DNA of 64,000 nucleotides. Source: Ancylobacter pratisalsi (GTDB lineage: Bacteria; Pseudomonadota; Alphaproteobacteria; Rhizobiales; Xanthobacteraceae). Below are positions 1 to 9,130 of this stretch, piece after piece. Position 1 is the stretch's first letter, and every line of letters begins with the position of its first letter. The translations under genes and the position numbers were made by a program. A model generated the notes under the pieces. The model saw nothing but the letters and a program-made list of their open reading frames with translations. It ran no database searches and was not told the DNA's origin. Location: positions 2,368,001 through 2,432,000 of the forward strand of contig NZ_CP048630.1 of NCBI RefSeq assembly GCF_010669125.1, in the 5' to 3' direction.

Positions 1-319
1 GGCCGGCGGGATCGACTTTCACGACCGTGATGAGGCTTGGCGTGACAGTGATTTCCTCGCGGGCGCGCGCGGCGTTGAAATTCATTCGGAACGCCCACCA
101 GATCGCCAGCACATCGAGGCCGAACACGCCGAAGACCGGCCAGGCGCCCATGAGCAGGAAGGCGGTGCCGCACACGAAACTGATCGCCGCGACCACGACC
201 ATGACAATGACGAACCCGCGCCGGTCGAGCGAGCGATAGGGCTCCAGCCTCGCCTGATAAAGCGTAGGCTCGTGGGCCTCGTGGCCAAAGGAGGGCGGGA
301 CGGTCTTTGCAGTGCTCAT
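1..319 (-). CDS. DUF2244 family membrane protein (3' end outside window)
   Basis: Reading the minus strand from an ATG at 317-319 gives an open frame of 106 residues (MSTAKTVPPSFGHEAHEPTL...) that runs off the left edge. It has a polar N-terminus and then two hydrophobic segments, at about residues 36-53 and 57-72, containing the motif WWAFRMNFNAAR. Segment layout, length and position divergent from nth fit DUF2244, a small integral membrane family of unknown function that often neighbours endonuclease III in alphaproteobacteria. Its start codon lies just upstream of nth, so the two genes share a short promoter region of about 20 bp between start codons. The family call rests on pattern memory; the C-terminus is not visible. 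Confidence 0.72.
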   Translation of the reverse strand, partial: MSTAKTVPPSFGHEAHEPTLYQARLEPYRSLDRRGFVIVMVVVAAISFVCGTAFLLMGAWPVFGVFGLDVLAIWWAFRMNFNAARAREEITVTPSLITVVKVDPAG

Positions 320-341
320 CGCCGGGCATTATAGGTCGAAA

Positions 342-1301
342 ATGACCGAAGATGACAGGGATTCGACGCCGCGTGGCCGGCGTGCCGGCACGGGCGGCAA
401 AGCGGCCAAAGCGGGGGGCGCCAAGGCCTCGGGAGCCAATGGTTCGAGAGCCAATGGTTCGAGAGCCAATGGTTCGAGAGCCAAGGGTTCGAGAGCCAAG
501 GCTTCCATCAAGCCAGCCGGGACCTCTCCCGCCAAGGGCCGGGTAACGGCCACGTGCGCGGCGGCTGTCGCGGCCACGCGGCCCGCCCGCCGTCGCGCCG
601 TCGCCAATGCCGCCGCCGCGGCGATCGGCGGAGCCTTCACGCCGTGGAGCCCGGAGGAGGTCGAGGCCGCCTTTGCGCGCTTCGAGGCCGCGGACCCCGA
701 GCCCAAGGGCGAGCTTGATTATGTCGACGCCTTCACGCTGCTCGTGGCGGTGGTGCTCTCGGCCCAGGCGACCGATATCGGGGTGAACAAGGCGACGCGC
801 GGCCTGTTCCAGGCAGCGCCCACGCCCGAGGCCATGGTCGCGCTCGGCGAGGAGGGGGTGGCGCAGCATATCCGCACCCTCGGCCTTTATCGCGGCAAGG
901 CGAAGAACGTGGTCGAGCTGTCGCGCCGGCTGATCGCGGAACATGGCGGCGTGGTGCCCGCCGACCGCGCGGCGCTGGAGACGCTGCCGGGCGTCGGCCG
1001 CAAGACCGCGAATGTCGTGCTCAATATCGCGTTCCGTCACCCCACCATCGCGGTCGACACCCACCTGTTCCGGGTGGCGAACCGCACGGGCCTGGCGCCC
1101 GGCAAGACGCCGCTGGAGGTGGAACTGGGCCTTGAACGCGAGATCCCGGAGCGGTTCATGCTCCACGCCCATCATTGGCTGATCCTGCACGGGCGCTATG
1201 TCTGCAAGGCGCTGAAGCCGGACTGCCCGCGCTGTCTTATTTCGGACCTGTGCCGTTGGCCGCAAAAGACCCCCGCCGAGCATAGGAACGCGAGCGGGTG
1301 A
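342..1301 (+). CDS. nth: Endonuclease III (DNA glycosylase/AP lyase)
   Basis: Base-excision-repair glycosylase that removes oxidised pyrimidines and cleaves the abasic site. The enzyme core occupies the last ~215 residues. It contains the helix-hairpin-helix LPGVGRKTANVVLN with the catalytic Lys, the downstream catalytic Asp in VDTHLFRVANR, and a C-terminal C-x6-C-x2-C-x5-C cluster for [4Fe-4S] (CKALKPDCPRCLISDLC). The ~100-residue N-terminal extension is Ala/Lys/Arg-rich and includes a GSRAN/GSRAK repeat, so the protein (319 aa) is much longer than the usual ~210-230 aa. The ATG at 342 was chosen; a GTG at 312 is possible but overlaps the divergent DUF2244 start. The 3' end overlaps the convergent EI24 gene by 65 bp. 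Confidence 0.93.
   Translation: MTEDDRDSTPRGRRAGTGGKAAKAGGAKASGANGSRANGSRANGSRAKGSRAKASIKPAGTSPAKGRVTATCAAAVAATRPARRRAVANAAAAAIGGAFTPWSPEEVEAAFARFEAADPEPKGELDYVDAFTLLVAVVLSAQATDIGVNKATRGLFQAAPTPEAMVALGEEGVAQHIRTLGLYRGKAKNVVELSRRLIAEHGGVVPADRAALETLPGVGRKTANVVLNIAFRHPTIAVDTHLFRVANRTGLAPGKTPLEVELGLEREIPERFMLHAHHWLILHGRYVCKALKPDCPRCLISDLCRWPQKTPAEHRNASG
441..500 (+). repeat. Four tandem 15-bp repeats inside nth
   Basis: The unit ggttcgagagccaat (last two copies end in g) occurs four times head to tail, preceded by a partial copy at about 430-440. It encodes the pentapeptide GSRA(N/K) in the basic tail of endonuclease III. The unit is a multiple of three, so copy-number change would keep the frame. 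Confidence 0.9.
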
Positions 1302-1947
1302 GCCGCTTGTGCAGACGCACCATGAAGATGGTGGCGAAGATCGGCGTGATGAGATTGAGGATCGGCACCGACACGACCAGCGCGATGATCATGCCGGCCG
1401 CGAAGACCGCGAGCGAATGGTGCCGGCGCACGATGGCGGCTTCGTCCTCGGTGCGGTAGCGCATGGCCGCGAGCTGGAAGTATTCCCGCCCGAGCAGGTA
1501 GCCATTGGCGACATAGAACACGACGAGGTTGACGCCCGGCACCAGCAGAAGCAGCAGCGCGACCAGGTTCACCGCCAGCATGAGGCCGAAGAACTTGATG
1601 CTGAGCACCAGCGAGCGGCCGACGGGCAGCGCCTTGCCGACATTCTGTTCAAGGAATTCGTTGCGCTCGACCTGCTCGGCCACTTCGTCGGAGAAGAAGC
1701 CGGCGACAAGCGAGGTGACGGGCGGCACCAGAAACACCGCTCCAGCAAAGATCCCTACCGCCGCAAGGATGTCGATGGTGATGTTCGCCCAGTCCCACTG
1801 CAGGACGACCAGGTAGGTAAGCGCGTAGTAGCACCCCACCCCCAAGACTATCAGCATACCGATCGCGAGGATGACCGAGCGCATCAGGAAGCGCCGATAC
1901 TCTCGGGAGAAGGTCTGAACGAAGGATCTGACTGCGTCCTGAAGCAT
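1237..1947 (-). CDS. EI24/CysZ-like integral membrane protein
   Basis: 236 residues with at least four long hydrophobic segments (about residues 21-48, 57-85, 110-145 and 180-212) separated by short polar loops. The segment layout and the motif YVANGYLLGREYFQLAAMR match the EI24/CysZ-like family (PF07264). CysZ proteins import sulfate in some bacteria, but the family includes members of unknown role, and nothing nearby concerns sulfur assimilation. The minus-strand gene converges on nth and its last 65 bp lie inside the nth coding sequence. Two direct copies of AAGCGTTCG sit upstream at 1976-1984 and 1998-2006. Confidence 0.7.
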   Translation of the reverse strand: MLQDAVRSFVQTFSREYRRFLMRSVILAIGMLIVLGVGCYYALTYLVVLQWDWANITIDILAAVGIFAGAVFLVPPVTSLVAGFFSDEVAEQVERNEFLEQNVGKALPVGRSLVLSIKFFGLMLAVNLVALLLLLVPGVNLVVFYVANGYLLGREYFQLAAMRYRTEDEAAIVRRHHSLAVFAAGMIIALVVSVPILNLITPIFATIFMVRLHKRLTRSRSYARRGSFAANGTGPK

Positions 1948-2133
1948 AGATGATTCACCTGTGACATCTCTAGCTAAGCGTTCGCGGGCAAGCGCTCAAG
2001 CGTTCGTGTCACGGCGGCGTGGGCTTTGGCGGGTGTCCATCGCTTGCATTTTGCGAATCAGGTGCAGAGTCACGATTCGTTCTCTCGTGAACAAAGGGTG
2101 ATTCCGATCAAGGGCTTAGCGGGCCGCGCCGCG

Positions 2134-2991
2134 TCAGTAGGCGCGGGGCAGCCTTTCGGCGAGTTGGGCGATCGCGGTGCCGGTCATGCCGCGCAGAGTG
2201 TCGTCGCCAATCGCCAGGAAGGTGCCCGGCGGCACAACGGGCCAGCCGCTGCCTGTCTCGCCGCCCATGGCTGGGTCGATGGCTGGAAGGCGATGGCCAA
2301 GGCGCTGTCCGCCGTCGATCTGGAGGGTCGGGCCGGCGTCGCCGCCCCACGGCATCAGCAGCGCGTCCGCGAGGCTGCGGGGCACCCGCGTATCGGCAAC
2401 GATGACCGGCTTGGCGTAATAGTGGGCCGTGTTCGCCAATGGCCTGGCGAACTGGGCGAACAGGTCCCGGTCGCTACCTTCACGCCCGAGGATGAGGACA
2501 AGACCCGCGCCGGCCGTGCAGCAGGCCTCGATCAGGCCTCTGAGTATCGCGCCGCCCTGCGCCGCCGCCTGCGCATCGGTTCCGCTGCCGAACCAGGTCG
2601 GGCCCGGTAGCATGACCATTACCGGAAGGGCGCGCTTCAGCTCGGCCGCCAGACGGGCGACGGTGTCGAGAAGCGGGGCGGCCGCAGCCCGTACGGCGTC
2701 GGGGTCGGGCAGCGGCAGGTCCATGGAGTGGGGTTCCGTGCCCTGCGGGACAGGATCCTCGCCCGCGGCCTGGCGGATGATGCGGTCGAACCGCACGGCC
2801 ACCGTGTGGGTCCCGAGAAGGCGTTGCATATTGACCAGCGCCCGCGTCAGCCGCGCGGGTTCGGCCATCAACTCCGCCATGTCCGCGTCTTCGAGCGTGG
2901 CGGCGGTCTCGAACAGGGTCGAGAACAGCGGCGGGGCGGCGGCTCTGCCGGTGCGCAGATAGTCGGTCGCCGAGACCACGGGCGCGCTCAT
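2134..2991 (-). CDS. Hypothetical protein, possibly UroD-superfamily TIM barrel
   Basis: 285 residues with no signal peptide or membrane segment. The strand VMVMLPGPTWF and later LVLILGR and PVIVADTR suggest an alpha/beta barrel. The N-terminal stretch LVNMQRLLGTHTVAVRFD resembles uroporphyrinogen-decarboxylase-superfamily proteins (UroD, MtaA/MtbA methyltransferases), but no catalytic residue can be assigned and the match is from memory only. The ATG overlaps the stop of the upstream oxidoreductase by 4 bp (ATGA type), so the two are translationally coupled and probably act in one pathway. They are divergent from the GntR regulator and CoA transferase. Confidence 0.55.
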   Translation of the reverse strand: MSAPVVSATDYLRTGRAAAPPLFSTLFETAATLEDADMAELMAEPARLTRALVNMQRLLGTHTVAVRFDRIIRQAAGEDPVPQGTEPHSMDLPLPDPDAVRAAAAPLLDTVARLAAELKRALPVMVMLPGPTWFGSGTDAQAAAQGGAILRGLIEACCTAGAGLVLILGREGSDRDLFAQFARPLANTAHYYAKPVIVADTRVPRSLADALLMPWGGDAGPTLQIDGGQRLGHRLPAIDPAMGGETGSGWPVVPPGTFLAIGDDTLRGMTGTAIAQLAERLPRAY

Positions 2992-3899
2992 GAGCCGGCC
3001 TTCGGGTCGGGCGCGGGGCCGATGCGGCGTCCCTCGTTGCGGCGTTCGATCTCAAGCGCCATGGCCGCGATGTCGGCTTCGCCGAAGCCATCCTGCGAGA
3101 GCCTGCCGAACATGCCGCGCGAGAGCGTGGCGACGGGGAGATCCAGCCCGTCGCGTTCGGCGAGGTCGGCGGCGGCGTTGAGATCCTTGAGGAAGGTGCG
3201 GATGTGCCCGCCGGGCTCGAACTGGCGTTCGATCATCCGCTCGCCGTGAAGGCGCAGCACCTTGCTGTCGGCATAGCCGCCGAACAGCGCCTCGCGGGCC
3301 CGCTCGACCGCGACGCCGGTCTGCGAGAACAGCATCAGCGCCTCGGCGACCGCAGCCAGTGCGGCGCCGGAGATGATCTGGCTGCCGAGCTTGGTGATCT
3401 GGCCCGAGCCGGCCGGGCCGACATGGATGGCGCGGCCGAAACAGCCGAGCACCGGCTGCGCGCGCTCAAACGCATTGACCTCGCCGCCGACCATGATTGC
3501 CAGTGTTCCCTCCACGGCACCTGGCGGGCCGCCCGAGACCGGGGCATCGAGATAGAAGACGCCGTTTGCCGCCAGACGGGCGGCATTGGCGCGGGCCGCA
3601 TCGGGATGCAGCGAGGTGAGGTCGATGACGACGGTGCCGGGCGCCAGCGCTTCCAGCATCGCCGGCGCGAACAGCACATCCTCGATCGCCGCGGCATGTT
3701 CGAGGATGATGCACACGATCCCCGCGCCCGCCACCGCTTCAATGGGGGTGGAGGCGATCGCCGCGCCGTGTTCTTTCAGCGGATGCGCCTTCTCCTGCGT
3801 CCGGTTCCAGGCGGTCAGCGCATGTCCGGCGGCCAGCAGCCGCTCGGCCATCGGCCGGCCCATCAGCCCGGTGCCCAGGAACCCAATCCGCTCCGCCAC
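2988..3899 (-). CDS. NAD(P)-dependent beta-hydroxyacid dehydrogenase (3-HIBADH family)
   Basis: Expected to oxidise or reduce a short beta-hydroxy acid with NAD(P). The protein opens with a Rossmann motif (RIGFLGTGLMGRPMAERL) and carries the family substrate loop DAPVSGGPPGAVEGTLAIMVGG at residues 118-139 and the catalytic Lys at about residue 170 (GQITKLGSQ). The Asn usually found four residues after that Lys is Gln174 here, which is unusual. The GTG at 3899 was chosen because AAGGGGAC precedes it at normal spacing; an ATG at 3929 would add ten residues. First gene of a two-gene minus-strand operon with the UroD-like gene, divergent from gntR, with a palindrome (3953-3962) upstream. Confidence 0.85.
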   Translation of the reverse strand: MAERIGFLGTGLMGRPMAERLLAAGHALTAWNRTQEKAHPLKEHGAAIASTPIEAVAGAGIVCIILEHAAAIEDVLFAPAMLEALAPGTVVIDLTSLHPDAARANAARLAANGVFYLDAPVSGGPPGAVEGTLAIMVGGEVNAFERAQPVLGCFGRAIHVGPAGSGQITKLGSQIISGAALAAVAEALMLFSQTGVAVERAREALFGGYADSKVLRLHGERMIERQFEPGGHIRTFLKDLNAAADLAERDGLDLPVATLSRGMFGRLSQDGFGEADIAAMALEIERRNEGRRIGPAPDPKAGS

Positions 3900-3952
3900 G
3901 ACCGTCCCCTTGTCGATCCCAATCCGCATTATCTTAGAGCGCACCCGATACA

Positions 3953-3962
3953 TGTCTAGACA
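3953..3962. promoter_or_regulatory. Candidate GntR/HutC operator TGTCTAGACA
   Basis: Perfect 10-bp palindrome in the divergent promoter region between the dehydrogenase and the GntR regulator. HutC-subfamily regulators typically bind TGT-N-TA-N-ACA sites, which this fits exactly. Related sites occur at 4890-4901, 7071-7082 and 13889-13904. Confidence 0.55.
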
Positions 3963-4094
3963 GGTTTGGAAAAACGCTCTGGAATCAGGTTCGAGACCGT
4001 GCCATGGCATAATTTGTCATGAGATGAGGCGGCGAGAGCCGGCCGGGCGGGCGGCCCTTGCCTGCCGGGACGCGCCGCGACCCGACCAGGCAGG

Positions 4095-4844
4095 GTGGAC
4101 CGCGCAGTGACCGTTTCCCTCGACCAGTTTCCCCAGGACCCGGCGCCGCTCTATGAGCGTGTCGAGCGGTTCATTCTCGGCAAGATCGAATCAGGCGAAT
4201 GGGGCACCAGTCATCGCCTGCCGAGCGAACCCGAATTTTCCCGCCTTCTCGGCATTTCCCGCATGACGATCAACCGGGCCATGCGCGAACTGGCGCGGCG
4301 CAATGTGATTGACCGCATTCCGGGCGTGGGCACCTTCGTCGCCAGCGCCAAGCCGGCTTCGGCGGCGGTGGAGATCCACAACATCGCCGACCATATCCGC
4401 TCGCGCGGCGAGGTGCATTCGAGCCGGGTGATCGAACTGCGCGCGGTGGTGCCGCCGCGCGAGGTGAGCTTCGGCATGGGCACGACGGAGAAGACGAAGC
4501 TGTACCGGGCGCTGATCGTGCATTGCGCCAATGACGTGCCGGTGCAGCTGGAAGACCGCTACGTGCTGCCCGCCTTCGCCCCGGACTTCCTGAAGCAGGA
4601 CTATGCCAAAGGAAGCACCACCGCCTATCTGTTCTCCATCTCCCCGCCGACCGAATCCGACCACCTGATCGAGGCCATGGCGGGGCGCGAGGAATGGTGC
4701 CCGCATCTCGACATCGCACCGGGCGAGCCCTGTCTGGTGGTCAAGCGCCGCACCTGGGTGGGGACGACGATCACCAACTACATGACCTTCGTGCATCCGG
4801 GCTCGCGCTACAGCCTTTCGGGACGCACCAGCAGCCGCGACTGA
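4095..4844 (+). CDS. GntR-family transcriptional regulator, HutC subfamily
   Basis: 249 residues. Residues ~14-83 form the winged helix (PLYERVERFILGKI, RLPSEPEFSRLLGISRMTIN, ending in GVGTFVA). The remainder is a UTRA effector-binding domain (about 95-240). N-terminal wording such as QDPAPLYERVERFI is typical of HutC-like repressors, but no histidine-utilisation genes lie close by. Its likely effector is a substrate or intermediate of the adjacent CoA-transferase/carboxylase pathway. It starts with GTG at 4095; another in-frame GTG follows at 4107. The gene is divergent from the dehydrogenase operon and codirectional with the CoA transferase. Confidence 0.9.
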   Translation: MDRAVTVSLDQFPQDPAPLYERVERFILGKIESGEWGTSHRLPSEPEFSRLLGISRMTINRAMRELARRNVIDRIPGVGTFVASAKPASAAVEIHNIADHIRSRGEVHSSRVIELRAVVPPREVSFGMGTTEKTKLYRALIVHCANDVPVQLEDRYVLPAFAPDFLKQDYAKGSTTAYLFSISPPTESDHLIEAMAGREEWCPHLDIAPGEPCLVVKRRTWVGTTITNYMTFVHPGSRYSLSGRTSSRD

Positions 4845-4889
4845 TGCGCTGGGCCGGTGGCGCGCTGCCGTTGGTGCGAATTATCTAGG

Positions 4890-4901
4890 CTTGTATAGAT
4901 A
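4890..4901. promoter_or_regulatory. Candidate GntR operator upstream of CoA transferase
   Basis: CTTGTATAGATA lies 55 bp before the CoA-transferase start. Its left half matches the TGTATA half of the palindrome at 7071-7082; the right half is imperfect (GATA instead of TACA). Support comes mainly from the related sites nearby. Confidence 0.4.
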
Positions 4902-4955
4902 GGGTGGTGGCGCTTAAGTAGGCGCCTGCTTCATTGCCTGCCTCGGGAGATCAAG

Positions 4956-6146
4956 GTGGCCGGATCAAAGCCGCTCGACGGCATTCGTGTACTCGACTTT
5001 TCCCGTGTTCTTGCCGGTCCGTTCTGTACTGCCCTGCTGGCCGATGTCGGCGCCGAGATCATCAAGGTCGAGCCGCCGCAGGGTGATGACTACCGCCATA
5101 TCGGCCCCTTCACCGGCGGCGAGGGTGGGCTGTTTCTGCTGATGAACCGCAACAAGCGCAGCATGGCGCTCGACCTCAAGCAGGACGAGGCCCGCGCGCT
5201 GGCTCATGAGCTGATCGCCAAGAGCGACGTGCTGATCGAGAATTTCCGGCCGGGCGTCGCCGATCGTCTCGGCATTGGCTACGAGCAGGCGCGGGCGATC
5301 AATCCCGGCATCATCTATCTCTCGATTTCCGGCTTCGGGCAGGAGGGGCCGCTGTCGAAGCGCCCTTCCTACGACATCGTCGCGCAGGCCATGGCCGGCA
5401 TGATGAGCATGACGGGCGAGCCTGATGGCTCACCGACGCGGGTGGGTGATGCGCTCGGCGATCTGTCCTCGGGGCTCTATGGCGCCTGGGCGGTGGCGGT
5501 GGCGCTGGTCGGCCGGCTGCGTGGCGGACCGGGACGGCGGATCGACGTCGCCATGTTCGATTCCATCTTCTCGCTGCTGCCGACGCCGCTGAGCCTGATG
5601 CTGTTCGCCGGCGCCAGTCCGACGCGCACGGGCAACCACCACGCCATTTCGACGCCCTTCGGCAGTTTTGCCGCGCGTGACGGCCAGGTCATCATCGCGG
5701 TTGCCAATAATGCCCTTTTCATCCGGCTGGCGGGCGCGATGGGGCAGCCTGAGCTTGCCACCGATCCGCGCTTCTCCAGCGACAGTCTCCGCACCGCGCA
5801 CGCGGATGTCCTCAAGCCGCTGGTCGAACAATGGACGCGCGGATTTTCGGTGGACGAAGTGGTGGAGAAGCTCGACGCCGAGGGCGTTCCCGCCTCGCCG
5901 ATCTGGTCGATCGAACAGGCGGCGTCCAGCGCTCATGTCGCCTTCCGCAAGCTGTTTGCCGATGTCGAGCATCCGGCCGCCGGCAGCATTCGGGTGATGG
6001 AGCAGCCGGTGCATTTCCAAGGCATGGCGCGGGGCGAGGTGGCGCCTGCTCCGCTGCTGGGCGAGCACACGGACGCGATCCTGGAGGAGGTGCTCGGCAT
6101 GCCGGCCGAGCGCCGCGAGGAACTGCGACGCGCCGGCGTTATCTAG
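4956..6146 (+). CDS. CaiB/BaiF-type (class III) CoA transferase
   Basis: 396 residues, the normal length for the family. Transfers CoA between an acyl-CoA and a free carboxylic acid. The N-terminus LDGIRVLDFSRVLAGPFCTALLADVGAEIIKVE is diagnostic in content, followed by the catalytic Asp region (SYDIVAQAMAGMMSMTGEPDG) and NRNKRSMALDLK. The start is GTG at 4956 with GGGAGA 5 bp upstream. The gene follows the GntR regulator and faces the enoyl-CoA hydratase tail-to-tail with 16 bp between. With the carboxylase genes downstream it suggests that a carboxylated product is activated as a CoA thioester. The actual acid is not deducible. Confidence 0.92.
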   Translation: MAGSKPLDGIRVLDFSRVLAGPFCTALLADVGAEIIKVEPPQGDDYRHIGPFTGGEGGLFLLMNRNKRSMALDLKQDEARALAHELIAKSDVLIENFRPGVADRLGIGYEQARAINPGIIYLSISGFGQEGPLSKRPSYDIVAQAMAGMMSMTGEPDGSPTRVGDALGDLSSGLYGAWAVAVALVGRLRGGPGRRIDVAMFDSIFSLLPTPLSLMLFAGASPTRTGNHHAISTPFGSFAARDGQVIIAVANNALFIRLAGAMGQPELATDPRFSSDSLRTAHADVLKPLVEQWTRGFSVDEVVEKLDAEGVPASPIWSIEQAASSAHVAFRKLFADVEHPAAGSIRVMEQPVHFQGMARGEVAPAPLLGEHTDAILEEVLGMPAERREELRRAGVI

Positions 6147-6162
6147 CCGGCTTCGTTTCCCG

Positions 6163-6951
<789 letters not shown>

Positions 6952-7070
6952 CTGTGCCCGTCCCTGCCGGTGCCTGCCTGGCCTTGCGCGCCATTGCGGC
7001 ACCGTCCGCGATGGGCTGCCTAAACTTTGAACGCGGCACTCTCTTCCGCGCCGCCGGTATCTATGTTTAC

Positions 7071-7082
7071 CTGTATATACAG
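7071..7082. promoter_or_regulatory. Candidate GntR operator CTGTATATACAG
   Basis: Perfect 12-bp palindrome between the divergent enoyl-CoA hydratase and the carboxylase operon, 60 bp before the GTG of the latter. The clearest member of a set of TGTATA-type sites around the HutC-type regulator at 4095. Confidence 0.65.
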
Positions 7083-7141
7083 ATTGAACGGGAACGGAAG
7101 TCCGGTCATCCGAGGCTTCCGGTAAGCGGCGGAGTCTCGGG

Positions 7142-9130
7142 GTGTACACCATCGATATCGACACCGGCGGAACCTTCACCGATGGCTATGTGGCGGGTCC
7201 CGAGCGCAAGGTCGGGGTCAAGGTGGACACCACCCCCCATGATCTGACGCTGTGCTTCTGGAACTGCATCGAGAGCGGGGCCAGGGCGGTGGGGCTGGCG
7301 ACCAGCGAATTGCTGGCGCAAACGCGCGTGGTGCGCTTTTCCTCCACCATCGCCACCAATGCCGCGGTCCAGCTCTCCGGTCCCAAGCTCGGCGTCATCG
7401 TCACGCGCGGGGCCGAGGACACACTCTACGGGGTGGGTGCTGACAATCCGCTGTTCGCCTTCCTGCCGGCGCGGCTGGTGGTCGGGCTGGACGAGGAGGT
7501 GGACGCGTCGGGCCGGGTGGTGAGGGCCCCCTCAACCGACGAGATTGAGGAAAAGGCGCGGGCCATACTGGAGCAGGGCGCGCGCATGGTCGTCATCTGC
7601 CTCGCCAACGCCCACCACAATCCGGCCAACGAGAAGAAGGTCCGCGCGGTACTGGAGGCCTCCTATCCGCGGCACTATCTCGGCGCGGTGCCGATGCTGG
7701 CCTCGCACCAGATTTCCATGGTGCCGGATGACGCGCTGCGCACCAACACCGCCGTGATCAACGCCTATTTCCACCGCTCGCTGGCGCAGTCGCTCTACAA
7801 GGCGGAGGATCTGGTCCGCAACAACCGCTACCGCCATCCGCTGATGGTCGTGACCGCGGATTTCGGGTGCACCCGCGTGGCGAAAACCCGGGCCATCAAC
7901 GCCTATCAATCCGGTCCTGCGGCCTGCGTGCGCGGTGCCGGGGTGACAGCGGATGCGCTGGGTCATGCCAAAGTGCTGGTGATCGATGTCGGCGGCACGA
8001 CCTCGGATGTCGCCTATATCGCCAATGGCCGTCCCAACGGCGCCAGCCAGCGCCCGATCCGTGACGTCGACGTGCTCCAGCGCATTCCCGACATCATCTC
8101 CTATGGCGTTGGCGGTGGCTCGAAGATACGGGCGAAGGGCGGCGCGCTCAGCGTGGGTCCCGACAGCCAGGGCGCGGTGCCGGGCCCTGCCGCCTTCGGG
8201 CTTGGCGGCTCGATGGCGACCCCGACCGATGTCTGGCTCGCCCTCGGACTGATCGAGGCTGATGCCTATCTGGGCGGGCGCAAGAAGCTGAAGGCCGAGC
8301 TGGCGCGCGGCGTGATCGAAAAGCAGATCGCCGCGCCTCTCGGCTGCACGGTGGGAGCCGCCGCGCTTGCGGCCAAGGAGGCAGTCGAGGCCCGGCTGGC
8401 GGCGTATATCCGCGAGGGTCGCTTCCTGGCGGAAGGCGCGGACTTCAGTGACGTGACGCTTTATGCGGTCGGCGGGGGCGGGGGGCTCCTGACGGTGGGC
8501 GTTGCCGAGAAGCTCGGCGCCGGGAGCGCCTATTTCCCCCTCACCGCGCCGGTGTTTTCCGCCTTCGGGGCGTCCACGCTCGATGTCGCTCATCATTACG
8601 AGGCGATCCTGCCCGCCGGCGCCGAAATGGCGGCGATCGAGGCGAAGATCACGGTCATGACGGGCGAAGCCGCGCGCGACATGCGTGGCGAGGGCTTCCT
8701 GCCCGCCGATGTGGACAGCACGATCGAGGCGACGGTCTACCAAGGCCGTGAGCCGGCAGGCGGCATCGGCCCGCTTCCGCTCGGCGAGGAGGCGATGACG
8801 GCGATCGGTGCGCTGGTTGGCACGGCGGGCCGCGGGGCCGGCTATATCGAGCTGCGCCTCACCGCGACCGGGCGCATTCCCCATCCGGTGCTCGCGGCGC
8901 TTGGCGCGCGGGCGGCCGATGCCGATGGCGCGCTCGCCGGCAGCCGCGAGATCATCACGCCCGAGGGCCGTGTCCGCGCGCCGGTCTACCGCTTCGACGA
9001 GCTGCCGATCGGCGCCGCCATCGCCGGTCCGGCCATCGCCGAGACCGAGCATACCTCGATCCTCGTGCCGGCGGGGCGGACGCTGGAGATCGACAGCCAT
9101 GGGGGCGGCGTTGTGGAGATCACGTCATGA
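7142..9130 (+). CDS. Hydantoinase A-family ATPase subunit, ApcA-like
   Basis: 662 residues. The N-terminal phosphate-binding motif IDIDTGGTFTDGY and the second ATP motif VLVIDVGGTTSDVAYI mark the HyuA/acetone-carboxylase beta superfamily, which phosphorylates substrates for carboxylation or lactam opening. Starts at GTG 7142, after GGCGGAG. Gene order (HyuA, small zinc subunit, HyuA, HyuB) and subunit sizes match the apcABCD genes of acetophenone carboxylase from Aromatoleum, where two HyuA-like subunits, a small acetone-carboxylase-gamma-like subunit and one HyuB-like subunit form the core. An ATP-dependent hydantoinase or oxoprolinase role is the alternative. The stop overlaps the next gene by 4 bp. 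Confidence 0.85.
   Translation: MYTIDIDTGGTFTDGYVAGPERKVGVKVDTTPHDLTLCFWNCIESGARAVGLATSELLAQTRVVRFSSTIATNAAVQLSGPKLGVIVTRGAEDTLYGVGADNPLFAFLPARLVVGLDEEVDASGRVVRAPSTDEIEEKARAILEQGARMVVICLANAHHNPANEKKVRAVLEASYPRHYLGAVPMLASHQISMVPDDALRTNTAVINAYFHRSLAQSLYKAEDLVRNNRYRHPLMVVTADFGCTRVAKTRAINAYQSGPAACVRGAGVTADALGHAKVLVIDVGGTTSDVAYIANGRPNGASQRPIRDVDVLQRIPDIISYGVGGGSKIRAKGGALSVGPDSQGAVPGPAAFGLGGSMATPTDVWLALGLIEADAYLGGRKKLKAELARGVIEKQIAAPLGCTVGAAALAAKEAVEARLAAYIREGRFLAEGADFSDVTLYAVGGGGGLLTVGVAEKLGAGSAYFPLTAPVFSAFGASTLDVAHHYEAILPAGAEMAAIEAKITVMTGEAARDMRGEGFLPADVDSTIEATVYQGREPAGGIGPLPLGEEAMTAIGALVGTAGRGAGYIELRLTATGRIPHPVLAALGARAADADGALAGSREIITPEGRVRAPVYRFDELPIGAAIAGPAIAETEHTSILVPAGRTLEIDSHGGGVVEITS

Noticed and set aside
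430..500. CRISPR-like short repeats in nth
   Set aside because: Repeats are 15 bp, directly adjacent without spacers, and in frame inside a coding region.
4095..4844. HutC repressor of histidine utilisation paired with the urocanase-like gene at 54.5 kb
   Set aside because: The two are 50 kb apart and the urocanase-like gene has its own LysR regulator; the GntR protein sits inside the CoA-transferase/carboxylase cluster.
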